NCBI RefSeq assembly: GCF_013177735.1
Contig: NZ_WOEZ01000188.1
Span: forward strand, 1 to 42,944
Length of the DNA: 42,944 nucleotides
Direction of reading: 5' to 3'
Source of the DNA: Paraburkholderia elongata
Lineage (GTDB): Bacteria > Pseudomonadota > Gammaproteobacteria > Burkholderiales > Burkholderiaceae
Shown: piece by piece, positions 34,892-42,738 of the stretch
Position numbering within the stretch: the stretch's first letter is position 1
How the letters are laid out: every line of letters begins with the position of its first letter
The notes under the pieces: model-generated
Told to the model about the DNA's origin: nothing
The model's input: only the letters and a program-made list of their open reading frames with translations
Database searches by the model: none
Position numbers and translations under genes: made by a program

Positions 34892-36716
34892 TCCCGCTTC
34901 CGCCCTGCCGTTTCGCACCGCGGTGGCTTCGCCGTGGAAGGGGCCGGCAGCGATCGGCGTCGTTGCACTCGTCGTTCTGGCCATATGCAGCATCACGCTG
35001 CCGACCTTCCTCGTCAACAACCTGATCCGCGCGTTTCTGTATGCGGCAGTCGCGTTGACCGTCGATCTGTTGTGGGGCTATACCGGCATCCTCACATTCG
35101 GGCAGTCGGCATTTTTCGGCATCGGCGCTTACGCGGCCGGTCTGATTTTCACGCATGTCGGCTTTTCGTTTCCGCTTGCGGCGGCAGCGCTCGCCGCCGG
35201 CGTCGCCGCAGCCTGGATCGTGTCGCGTGCGGTCAGCTGGCTGGCGTTTTATCACGGGGCATCGCCGCTCTACGCCTCGGTCGTCACCCTCGTATTGCCG
35301 ATCGTGCTGGTTCAGTGCATCTATTCGGGCGGGGAGTTCACCGGGTCGAGCAGCGGCCTGTCCGGCTTCGACAGCTTCGATATTCCGCTTGAAGCCTGGT
35401 TCTTCATCGCGGGCGCATTGCTGGTTTTGCTGGCCGTGGTGGCGTGGATGTTCGTGCGCAGCGATGCGGGGCAACTGCTGGTCGCCATCCGCGAAAACGA
35501 AGCACGCTGCGAGTATCTCGGCATCGATGTGTCGCGCTACAAGGCGCGGCTGATGGACGCGTGCGCGGTCATCGCCGCGTTCGCGGGCTTTCTGTTTGCC
35601 TGCGTGCAGATGGTGGTGGCGCCGGAATACGCCGGTTTTGTGTTCGGCACCGAACTGGTCATCTGGGTCGCGCTCGGCGGGCGCGGATCGCTGATCGGGC
35701 CAATTGTCGGCGCCATGCTGATCGACGTCGGCAGCGCCTATCTCAGCGGCAATCTGCCTTATGTCTGGACTCTGCTGGTGGGCGTGGCGTTCGTCGTCGT
35801 GATCGTGGCGATGCCGCGGGGGCTCGCGCCGCTCGTAGCCGGCGCAGCGCGCCAGGTGTTGCCGCGACGCCGCCGCCGTGCGGCGCCCGCGCCGGTGACG
35901 CTGGTCGCGGCCCCGCCGCGCGGTGACGGCATGCTGGACAACCCCCATGTGGCGCTATCGATCAAACAGGTGCAAAAGCATTTCGGCAGCCTCAAGGTGC
36001 TTGACGACATCAGCTTCGACGCGCGCGCCGGAGAGCTGCTCAGTCTGATCGGACCGAACGGCGCGGGCAAGAGCACGCTGATGCGCTGCATTGCGGACGG
36101 CGCGGAACGCTCGGGCGGCACAGTCGAGATCGGCGGCACGGAGATCCGCACGCTCGCGCCGTACGACTGCGTGGCGCTTGGCGTCGGCCGCAAGTTCCAG
36201 ACGGCGACGGTGTTCGAATCGCTAAGCGTCGGTGAGGCGTTGCGCGTTGCGCGCTATCGGGTGGAGACGCCGTCGAAATGGCAGCGCGACCCGGTACTCG
36301 CGCTGCCGCAGCCGGCCCTCGACGTGCTGCGGCTGACGGGACTGGACCGGATTCTCGACCGCGAGTGCCGCTACCTGTCGCACGGCCAGAAGCAGGCGCT
36401 TGAACTGGCGATGGTGCTCGCGCTCGAACCGCGCACAGTGCTGCTGGACGAACCCACCGCGGGCCTGACGAAACAGGAGCGCACGCAGATCGGCGAGATT
36501 TTCGTGGAACTGTCGTCGCGCTATCGGATGTGTCTTCTGCTGGTCGAGCATGACCTCGATTTCGTGCAGCAAATCAGTTCGCGCATCGTCGTGCTGCACC
36601 AGGGGCGCATCGTGATGGACGGCGGTGTCGAAGAAGTCGTGCACTCCGAACTCGTGCGCTCGGTGTACGCGGGCGGTGCGCATACCGCCGCCAGTCAGCC
36701 GGAGGCGGACGCATGA
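34884..36716 (+). CDS. LivM-LivG fusion: ABC permease joined to an ATPase
   Basis: 610 residues starting at GTG. Residues about 1-315 are a LivM permease (TVDLLWGYTGILTFGQSAFF, WVALGGRGSLIGPIVGAMLI). A basic, Ala/Pro-rich linker of about 35 residues (QVLPRRRRRAAPAPVTLVAA) leads to a LivG ATPase from about 352, with Walker A GPNGAGKST, signature LSHGQKQALELA and Walker B VLLDEPTAGLT. Fused LivMG genes occur in several Proteobacteria. An in-frame ATG at 35931 (residue 350) lies exactly at the domain boundary but has only a weak ribosome-binding site. Overlaps both neighbours (8 bp and 4 bp). Confidence 0.92.
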   Translation: MADPASALPFRTAVASPWKGPAAIGVVALVVLAICSITLPTFLVNNLIRAFLYAAVALTVDLLWGYTGILTFGQSAFFGIGAYAAGLIFTHVGFSFPLAAAALAAGVAAAWIVSRAVSWLAFYHGASPLYASVVTLVLPIVLVQCIYSGGEFTGSSSGLSGFDSFDIPLEAWFFIAGALLVLLAVVAWMFVRSDAGQLLVAIRENEARCEYLGIDVSRYKARLMDACAVIAAFAGFLFACVQMVVAPEYAGFVFGTELVIWVALGGRGSLIGPIVGAMLIDVGSAYLSGNLPYVWTLLVGVAFVVVIVAMPRGLAPLVAGAARQVLPRRRRRAAPAPVTLVAAPPRGDGMLDNPHVALSIKQVQKHFGSLKVLDDISFDARAGELLSLIGPNGAGKSTLMRCIADGAERSGGTVEIGGTEIRTLAPYDCVALGVGRKFQTATVFESLSVGEALRVARYRVETPSKWQRDPVLALPQPALDVLRLTGLDRILDRECRYLSHGQKQALELAMVLALEPRTVLLDEPTAGLTKQERTQIGEIFVELSSRYRMCLLLVEHDLDFVQQISSRIVVLHQGRIVMDGGVEEVVHSELVRSVYAGGAHTAASQPEADA

Positions 36717-37423
36717 ATGCATCGACGATTGTTCAGGTCGACGCGCTGCACAGCGGGTACGGCGAGGCGATGGTGCTCAAGGGCCTGAACCTCACGCTCG
36801 CGCGCGGCGAAGTGGTGGCGATTCTCGGCAAGAACGGCATGGGCAAATCGACCTTGCTGAAAACGCTGATGGGTTTCATTCGCCCGAAGAGCGGCGACAT
36901 CGCGCTGTTCGGCGAGCGGACCACGGGCGTGCCGCCGAACCGGATCGCGCGGCGCGACGTCGCTTACATCCCGCAGGAAAAGGCCTTGTTTCAGGACTTG
37001 TCCGTCGAAGACAACCTGAAGCTCGCCCTCATGCGGGATCGCGATTTCAAGCCGCTTTTCGAGCGTATCGAGGATCTTTTTCCGTTTCTGAAGGACCGCC
37101 TCAAGCAGAAAGCGGGCACGCTGTCGGGCGGCGAGCAGAAGATGCTGCTGGTCGCGCGGGCGTTGATTCGCCAGCCGAAGCTGATTCTGGTCGACGAAAT
37201 CACCGAGGGCATGCAGCCGTCGGTGATCGAACGGCTGGTCGGCATTCTCAGCCGCGAGCGGGACAGTGCCGGCACGACGATGCTGCTGGTCGAGCAGCAC
37301 GTGCATTTTGCGTTTGCCGTCGCGAATCGCTACGCGGTGCTCGAACTGGGTGAGATTCCGGCGGCCGGTGACACGGCGGATACGTCGGCGCAAGCCACGG
37401 TTTCGCGTTTCCTGTCGCTGTAA
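36713..37423 (+). CDS. LivF-type ABC transporter ATPase
   Basis: 236 residues. Walker A GKNGMGKST, signature LSGGEQKMLLVA and a Walker B of LILVDEITEGMQPS; the DEIT in place of DEPT is a common variant in this group. PQEKALFQDLSVEDNLKLA is the LivF-type Q-loop region. It pairs with the ATPase part of the fused LivMG protein. The ATG overlaps the preceding stop by 4 bp. Confidence 0.92.
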   Translation: MNASTIVQVDALHSGYGEAMVLKGLNLTLARGEVVAILGKNGMGKSTLLKTLMGFIRPKSGDIALFGERTTGVPPNRIARRDVAYIPQEKALFQDLSVEDNLKLALMRDRDFKPLFERIEDLFPFLKDRLKQKAGTLSGGEQKMLLVARALIRQPKLILVDEITEGMQPSVIERLVGILSRERDSAGTTMLLVEQHVHFAFAVANRYAVLELGEIPAAGDTADTSAQATVSRFLSL

Positions 37424-37443
37424 CGCTAAGGGGAAAGTTTGCC

Positions 37444-38367
37444 ATGACGTTTTCCATCGTCGCGCGCTGTGCGCGGACCGGCGCGTTGGGCGTGGCGGTC
37501 AGCACGGCGGTGCCGGCGGTCGGCGCGATGTGCGTGTATCTGCGCACCGGCGTGGGCGCGGTGTCGACGCAATCCTGGGTCAATCCGTATCTCGCGCTCG
37601 ATGCGCTTGACTTGCTCGATCAGGGCGTGAGCGCCGAACAGGCGCTCGAGCGGGTACTGAAAGACGATGCCGCCGCGGATCTGCGGCAGCTCGGCATTGT
37701 CGGCCGCAATGGTCAAAGCGCGTGCTGGACCGGTTCGCAATGTACGGGTTGGGCGGGGCAGCGCAGCGGCACGTCCTGTACGATTCAGGGCAACATGCTG
37801 ACCGGCGCCGGGACGCTCGATGCGATGCTCGCCGCGTATGAGGCGAGCGGCGAACTCGCGCTGGAGGAGCGCCTGATGCGCGCGCTCGAAGCGGGTCAAG
37901 CCGCCGGCGGCGACAAGCGCGGCCGCCAATCGGCGGCGCTCAAGGTGGTGCGCAACGAGGCTTATGCCCACCTCGATTTGCGGGTCGACGAACATCACGA
38001 GCCGGTCGCCGAATTGCGGCGCGTGTTCGAGGTGGCGCAGCGGCAGTTCGTCCCGTTCGTCGAAGGGATGCCCACACGCGACGATCCCGGCCGTGCGCCG
38101 CCGGCCGCCGTGACCGAGTTGCTGTTGACGCCGCCGCAATCGAGACCGGGCGCAACAGAGCCGTTGGATGCAGACATGCGGGTGCTCGCCCGGTGGCTCG
38201 GCGTCGAGTTCGCTGCGCAGCGCGTGGCGCACAACCTCGCCACCTACGAGCCGATTCTCGCGGAGATTAGCAAGTTACGAGAACTCGATCGGTCAGATGT
38301 GCACCCGGTGGTCGTGTTCGATCCGGCGCGCGCTTATGCGGGACCTTCCACCAAGGGCGAAGCATGA
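37444..38367 (+). CDS. DUF1028 (Ntn-hydrolase-like) protein
   Basis: 307 residues. The N-terminus MTFSIVARCARTGALGVAVS and the following TAVPAVGAMCVYLRTGVGAV, plus CTIQGNMLTG in the middle, identify the DUF1028 family, which has the Ntn-hydrolase fold and often sits beside amidohydrolase and peptide-transport genes. The enzymatic reaction is not known. The C-terminal extension (ADMRVLARWLGVEF onward) ends in a region that may pack against a partner. GGGGAAAG precedes the ATG, and the stop overlaps the amidase start by 4 bp, so the two products are probably made together. Confidence 0.85.
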   Translation: MTFSIVARCARTGALGVAVSTAVPAVGAMCVYLRTGVGAVSTQSWVNPYLALDALDLLDQGVSAEQALERVLKDDAAADLRQLGIVGRNGQSACWTGSQCTGWAGQRSGTSCTIQGNMLTGAGTLDAMLAAYEASGELALEERLMRALEAGQAAGGDKRGRQSAALKVVRNEAYAHLDLRVDEHHEPVAELRRVFEVAQRQFVPFVEGMPTRDDPGRAPPAAVTELLLTPPQSRPGATEPLDADMRVLARWLGVEFAAQRVAHNLATYEPILAEISKLRELDRSDVHPVVVFDPARAYAGPSTKGEA

Positions 38368-39761
38368 ACGACGATCTCACCGCCATCGCCGCGGCCATTG
38401 TATCGGGCGAGGTTTCGCCGGCCGACGTTATGGACGCGCTGCTCACGCGCATCGCCGCGCTCGATCCGCAAGTTCTGGCCTATGAATGTCTTAACCCGGC
38501 CGCGCGCGCCGAAGCCGAGCAATGCACGGAGGAACTGAAGCGCGGTGTGCGGCGCGGTCCGCTGCATGGCGTGCCGATTGCGATCAAGGACAACTACCTG
38601 ACGGCCGGCATGCCGACCACGGCAGGCAGCCGTGCGCCGGGCTATACGTTCGCGAACGAAGACGCAGCCGCCGTTGCGCGCCTGCGGGCGGCTGGCGCGG
38701 TACTGATCGGCAAGACCCGCACGCACGAGTTCGCGTGGGGCACGGAGACGCCGCCCACTCGCAATCCGTGGGATCCGTCGCGCATTCCTGGCGGGTCGAG
38801 CGGCGGCTCGGGCGCGGCGCTGGCCGCGCGCATGGCCTACGGCGCGCTCGGATCGGACACGGGCGGCTCGATTCGCATTCCGGCGAGTCTGTGCGGCGTA
38901 GTGGGCCTGAAGCCGACGTTCGGACGCGTCAGCCGCGCGGGGATCGTGCCGCATAGTTGGTCGCTCGATCATGCGGGGCCGTTGACGCTGTCGGTGCGCG
39001 ACGCGGCGCTGCTGCTCAACGTGCTCGCCGGACACGATACGCGCGACCCCGGCAGCGCCGACGTACCGGTGCCGGATTACACCGCGTCGCTGGACGGCGG
39101 CATCGCGGGCATGCGCATCGGCGTGTGCCGCAATCACTTCTTCGGCGCCAACGAGGCGGAAGTCGAGGCGCAAGTCGAGCGCGCCATTGCGGCGCTCGCC
39201 GCGCTCGGCGCGCAGGTGATCGACTTCGAGGTGCCCAATCTGCAATACGGGTTGGGCGCGATCTTCGCAATCGAACTCGCGTCGTCGAGCGCGTATCACG
39301 ATCGCGGCCTGCAGCGCGGCGCGACCGCCGCGATGGCCGACGACGTGCGCACGCTCGTCGAGATCGGCCGCATGGTGTCGGCGTCGGACTATCTGAAGGC
39401 CGAGCAGTTGCGCGCGTGTCTGATCGATGATTTCAAGGCGGTTTTCGAGCGCGTCGACGTCGTCGTGACGCCCGCGTCGCCGGTTACCGCATGGCGGCGC
39501 GGACAGGCAACGGTGGTGACTGGGGGCATGGAAGAGAGCCCGCTCGCGGCGTCATGGCGTCTCACCTATCCATTCAACCTGACCGGTTTGCCGGCCCTGT
39601 CCCTGCCATGCGGCTTCGATTCGCGCGGCTTGCCGATCGGCCTGCAGATCGCCGGCAAACCGTTCGACGAAGCCACGATTCTGCGCGTAGCCGCGTCCTA
39701 TGAAAGCGTGCACCGCTGGGACGCGGTGCGCTCGCCGATTGCGAAAAGTGTGCAGCCATGA
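38364..39761 (+). CDS. Amidase-signature family amidase
   Basis: 465 residues. The Ser-cisSer-Lys triad is intact: K75 in VPIAIKDNYL, the cis-Ser at 145 in PGGSSGGSGAA and the nucleophile S169 in DTGGSIRIPAS. Members hydrolyse amides, ureido compounds or carbamates in the cytoplasm; the C-terminus (LTYPFNLTGLPALSLPCGFD) is typical. The substrate is unknown, but the overlap with the DUF1028 and nitrilase-family genes on both sides (4 bp each) suggests sequential or joint action on one nitrogen compound. Confidence 0.92.
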   Translation: MNDDLTAIAAAIVSGEVSPADVMDALLTRIAALDPQVLAYECLNPAARAEAEQCTEELKRGVRRGPLHGVPIAIKDNYLTAGMPTTAGSRAPGYTFANEDAAAVARLRAAGAVLIGKTRTHEFAWGTETPPTRNPWDPSRIPGGSSGGSGAALAARMAYGALGSDTGGSIRIPASLCGVVGLKPTFGRVSRAGIVPHSWSLDHAGPLTLSVRDAALLLNVLAGHDTRDPGSADVPVPDYTASLDGGIAGMRIGVCRNHFFGANEAEVEAQVERAIAALAALGAQVIDFEVPNLQYGLGAIFAIELASSSAYHDRGLQRGATAAMADDVRTLVEIGRMVSASDYLKAEQLRACLIDDFKAVFERVDVVVTPASPVTAWRRGQATVVTGGMEESPLAASWRLTYPFNLTGLPALSLPCGFDSRGLPIGLQIAGKPFDEATILRVAASYESVHRWDAVRSPIAKSVQP

Positions 39762-40594
39762 CGACAGGTAACGAGAGCAAGGTGACGGTGGCGTGCGTGC
39801 AGATGTGCCCGGAAGTGGGGGCCAAGGTGCGCAACGTGGCGCACTCGATCGAACTGATCGGGCAGGCGCATGCGCGCGGCGCGAACCTGATCGTGCTGCC
39901 GGAGTTATGCAATTCGGGTTATGTATTCGAGTCGCGTGAAGAAGCGTTCGCGCTGTCCGAAGCCTTGGCGGACGGCGACACGATTGGGCAATGGAGCACG
40001 CTTGCCGCGCGTCTGGGCGTCACGCTAGTGGCCGGGTATGCCGAACGCGATGGCGATGCGCTCTACAACTCGGCGGCCGTGATCGGTCCGAGTGGCGTGC
40101 TGGGCGGCTACCGCAAAATGCATTTATGGGGTGACGAGCACCTCTTTTTCGAACCCGGTAACCTCGGCATGCCTGTGTTTCATACGCCGTTCGGCCGGGT
40201 GGCTTGCGCGATCTGTTATGACATCTGGTTCCCTGAAGTGTTCAGGATGGCGGCTGCCAGGGGCGCCGACATCCTGTGCGTGCCGACCAACTGGGTACCG
40301 ATGCCTGCGCAGCCGGCCGATTTGCCCGTGATGGCGAATCTGCTGGCGATGGGCGGCGCGCATTCGAACGGACTGTTCGTGGCCGCGGCGGACCGGGTCG
40401 GCGTCGAACGCGACCAGCCGTTTCTTGGACGCAGCCTGATTGTCGACTCGCAAGGTTGGCCGGCGGCCGGTCCTGCCAGTTCAACGGACGAAGAGATTCT
40501 GGTGGCGTCGGTGAATCTGGCCGACGCGCGCCGGCACCGCCAATTGAATGCGTTTAATCACGTATTGCGGGACCGCCGTCCTGATATCTACTGA
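39758..40594 (+). CDS. Nitrilase-superfamily carbon-nitrogen hydrolase
   Basis: 278 residues. The Glu-Lys-Cys triad is complete: E49 (LIVLPELCNSGY), K120 (GGYRKMHLWGDE) and C153 (VACAICYDIWFPE). The length and the CYDIWFPE motif fit the amidase branches (aliphatic amidase-like, omega-amidase or carbamoylase) better than true nitrilases. It should release ammonia from an amide or N-carbamoyl compound. It overlaps the amidase gene by 4 bp and is the last gene of the long run that starts at 25410. Confidence 0.92.
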   Translation: MTTGNESKVTVACVQMCPEVGAKVRNVAHSIELIGQAHARGANLIVLPELCNSGYVFESREEAFALSEALADGDTIGQWSTLAARLGVTLVAGYAERDGDALYNSAAVIGPSGVLGGYRKMHLWGDEHLFFEPGNLGMPVFHTPFGRVACAICYDIWFPEVFRMAAARGADILCVPTNWVPMPAQPADLPVMANLLAMGGAHSNGLFVAAADRVGVERDQPFLGRSLIVDSQGWPAAGPASSTDEEILVASVNLADARRHRQLNAFNHVLRDRRPDIY

Positions 40595-40915
40595 GACGGG
40601 CGGTTAATCGTAAGCGTTCACCCCTCGCTGCGCTTATACGTTCGTATAAGCGGGGTACGCTAACGCGGCATTGGCATATCCAACCGTAGAGTAGATTCGC
40701 CCTCCGCCTCGACGTAATCTTCTCTCATCGCTACACGCTCGCTGTTACACCAGCGGAAAGCTCGCGGTTCGGCCCCACGACGACATGGCGCTTCCGGATG
40801 CCCGCCCGCCCGGCCGATTTCCTCTCTAGCGTCTCCAAGGAATCATCGTGCCATATGTTCTTTATAACCGGATCCATATCGGAAGCAACTCATATGGCGA
40901 GTACAGGGCGGAACG
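40595..40915. other. 321-bp gap before the second amiR
   Basis: No gene recognised. It contains a perfect 10-bp inverted repeat at 40631-40652, a TTGG-N5-CCAA dyad near 40671-40683, and CCATATG/CATATGG inverted repeats at 40851-40897 close to the amiR start. No intrinsic terminator with a T-run and no ANTAR-like hexaloop hairpin comparable to the one at 25296 was seen. Confidence 0.5.
40631..40652. terminator. Perfect inverted repeat behind the long operon
   Basis: CGCTTATACG (40631-40640) and CGTATAAGCG (40643-40652) are exact inverted repeats separated by TT, 37 bp after the nitrilase-family stop codon. As RNA this is a 9-bp stem with a tetraloop and could end the transcript, though GGGG and not a T-run follows. 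As DNA, a 22-bp palindrome could also be an operator for amiR copy 2. Confidence 0.45.
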
Positions 40916-41518
40916 ATGAAGTGGACCGCGGATAGCTTGGCGATCCTGCGCGATTTGCGCTCGCTGAAAGTTGTTGTGATTCACCCGCGAGATCAGGATG
41001 GCGAGGAGCTTCTCGCGCAACTCCACCGCATTGGGTGCGACGTGGAGGTCTGCTGGCCGACACTCGACTGCTTGCCCTTCGGAACCGGGCTCGTGCTGAT
41101 GGCGATGCGCCCCGAAACCCTCTCGGTCAATTTTCCGTGGCTCGGAACCAGCATGTCGCCGCCCGTGATTCCGGTGGTGGCCTACGAAAATCCGATCACC
41201 GTCGAAGCGGTGCTGCGCCTGAACGCGCTGGCGATGATACCGTCGCCGGTGCGCTCATTCGGATTGCTGACCGCGATTGCGGTGGCGCTGACGCAATGTC
41301 AGGCATTGCGTCAGCGCGATCGATACATTGAGCGGCTCGAGAAGAAGCAAGCGAAGGTTCGCGTGATCCAGCAGGCCACGCAGCTTGTGATGGAAAGGCG
41401 CGGCGTGTCGGAAGAACACGCGTATCAGTTGCTACGTTCAAAGGCGATGCTCAAGCGCGAGCAGATCGAGGTGGTGGCAAGCGAGATCGTCAAGGCGCAC
41501 GAAACGCTGACTCTTTAG
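40916..41518 (+). CDS. amiR: AmiR-like ANTAR-domain regulator (copy 2)
   Basis: 200 residues and about four-fifths identical by eye to the AmiR at 23220-23822, including AILRDLRSLKVVVIHP, the Asp-less pseudo-receiver (GLVLMAMRPETL) and the ANTAR domain (GVSEEHAYQLLRSKAMLKRE). Changes cluster in the pseudo-receiver edges and the coiled segment (QALRQRDRYIERLEKKQ), the parts expected to contact AmiC. There is no second amiC in the window, so it may share the existing AmiC, act without one, or respond to another partner. GGGCGGA precedes the ATG at 40916. It stands 321 bp after the operon and is probably a separate unit. Confidence 0.92.
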   Translation: MKWTADSLAILRDLRSLKVVVIHPRDQDGEELLAQLHRIGCDVEVCWPTLDCLPFGTGLVLMAMRPETLSVNFPWLGTSMSPPVIPVVAYENPITVEAVLRLNALAMIPSPVRSFGLLTAIAVALTQCQALRQRDRYIERLEKKQAKVRVIQQATQLVMERRGVSEEHAYQLLRSKAMLKREQIEVVASEIVKAHETLTL

Positions 41519-41599
41519 CCCACAAGAATCGTCTCCCATGCGCAAGCTGCGCACCGCAGACACAGGCCGCGCCACGCGCCCGCAGCCGTTGTCTTTTCG

Positions 41600-42361
41600 T
41601 TACCCACGCCCCACAAACGGCATCTTGCTAGCCATAATGGTCATGAACTGCACGTTCGCATCGAGTGGCAAATCGGCCATATAAAGGACCGCACCGGCGA
41701 CGTGCTCGACATCCATCAGCGGTTCGACGGCAATTTCACCGTTGGCCTGTGGCACTCCTTTTGCCATGCGTGCCGCCAGGTCGGTGAGAGCGTTGCCGAT
41801 GTCGATCTGTCCGCAGGCAATGTCGTACTTGCGTCCATCGAGTGATGTCGATTTGGTCAGGCCGGTGATCGCGTGCTTGGTGGCCGTATAGGCGATGCTG
41901 TTCGGACGTGGCGCGTGCGCGGAGATCGAGCCGTTGTTGATGATACGTCCGCCGCGCGGCAGTTGTGTTTTCATCAACGCGACGGCAGCGCGCGTGCAGA
42001 GGAAGGCACCCGTCAGATTCGTGTCCACGACGGCGCGCCAATCGTCCAGACTGAGTTCGTCGATATCGACGGCCGGTGCGCCACGGCCGGCATTGTTGAA
42101 GAGAAGATCGAGGCGGTTGTAGCGCTGTCGTATCGCGTCGAAGAGGGCGGCGACGCTAGCGGCGTCGGTGACGTCGGTTGGAACAGCAAGTGCCTCGTGG
42201 CCGAGTTGCTGCGCCTCGTCGGCTAGCGCCTCGAGGGGTGCTTTGCTTCGTCCAGCGAGCACTACACGGTAGCCGTGCTGAAACAGCTTGCGAGCGGTAG
42301 CGCGTCCGATACCGCTACCTGCACCAGTGATCAATGCGATCTTGCCGGGTTCTGAACTCAT
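41600..42361 (-). CDS. Short-chain dehydrogenase, YdfG-like
   Basis: 253 residues. It has ITGAGSGIGRATARKLFQHG, LLFNNAGRGAPA, and the active site Ser (NNGSISAH) with YTATK. The C-terminal part (VEHVAGAVLYMADLPLDANV, then QFMTIMASKMPFVGRG) resembles serine/3-hydroxyacid dehydrogenases of the YdfG group, which oxidise beta-hydroxy acids with NADP. The ATG at 42361 has GGAGG upstream. It is the last gene of a minus-strand unit whose earlier genes are a 2-hydroxyacid dehydrogenase and a broken hydroxyacid reductase, so a sugar-acid role is likely. Confidence 0.87.
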   Translation of the reverse strand: MSSEPGKIALITGAGSGIGRATARKLFQHGYRVVLAGRSKAPLEALADEAQQLGHEALAVPTDVTDAASVAALFDAIRQRYNRLDLLFNNAGRGAPAVDIDELSLDDWRAVVDTNLTGAFLCTRAAVALMKTQLPRGGRIINNGSISAHAPRPNSIAYTATKHAITGLTKSTSLDGRKYDIACGQIDIGNALTDLAARMAKGVPQANGEIAVEPLMDVEHVAGAVLYMADLPLDANVQFMTIMASKMPFVGRG

Positions 42362-42476
42362 GAGACAAACCTCCATGTATCAATACGATGCGCATACGAT
42401 CAGCACGCGCAATACGGTAATCGCGAGAAGGAAACGCTGGGCAGCGTATGGCCTGCCCAGTCCATTCCATTCACAA

Positions 42477-42686
42477 CTATAGGTGGCGTAGTTGCTGGCG
42501 ATTTCGTGGCTGGACAGCAACTCGATTGCCCTGCACAGAGCCGAGTGGTCGAGCTGGCTCATGCCGTTCGCCGTGCACTTCGAGAATCCGCGACGCCGCG
42601 AAGCCGCCCATCAGTGCCTGGCGCTGCAGATTGGCGGCCATCGGCGCACCCATGACACCCAGACCGATGAAACCAACTTTTGCCAT
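42477..42686 (-). pseudogene. Fossil of a GarR/GlxR-type 2-hydroxy-3-oxopropionate reductase
   Basis: Three separate pieces of one roughly 300-residue protein are joined. MAKVGFIGLGVMGAPMAANL is the N-terminal Rossmann motif; QALMGGFAASRILEVHGER belongs near residue 200; then, in another frame, QLDHSALCRAIELLSSHEIA belongs near the C-terminus. Two deletions of roughly 500 and 180 bp, the second causing a frameshift, would explain this. The ribosome-binding site (GAGG) and ATG are intact, so a short peptide of about 69 residues may still be made, but cofactor and catalytic parts are lost. It is next to a 2-hydroxyacid dehydrogenase gene on the same strand. Confidence 0.75.
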
Positions 42687-42738
42687 GACTTCCTCTTCAA
42701 TGAGTTCTTCTTAAATCATTGGCGGCAGCGACAAGCTG

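Noticed and set aside
40671..40690. Possible second sigma-54 promoter (TTGGCATATCC)
   Set aside because: It has TGGCA but no TTGC at the required distance, so the -12 element is missing.
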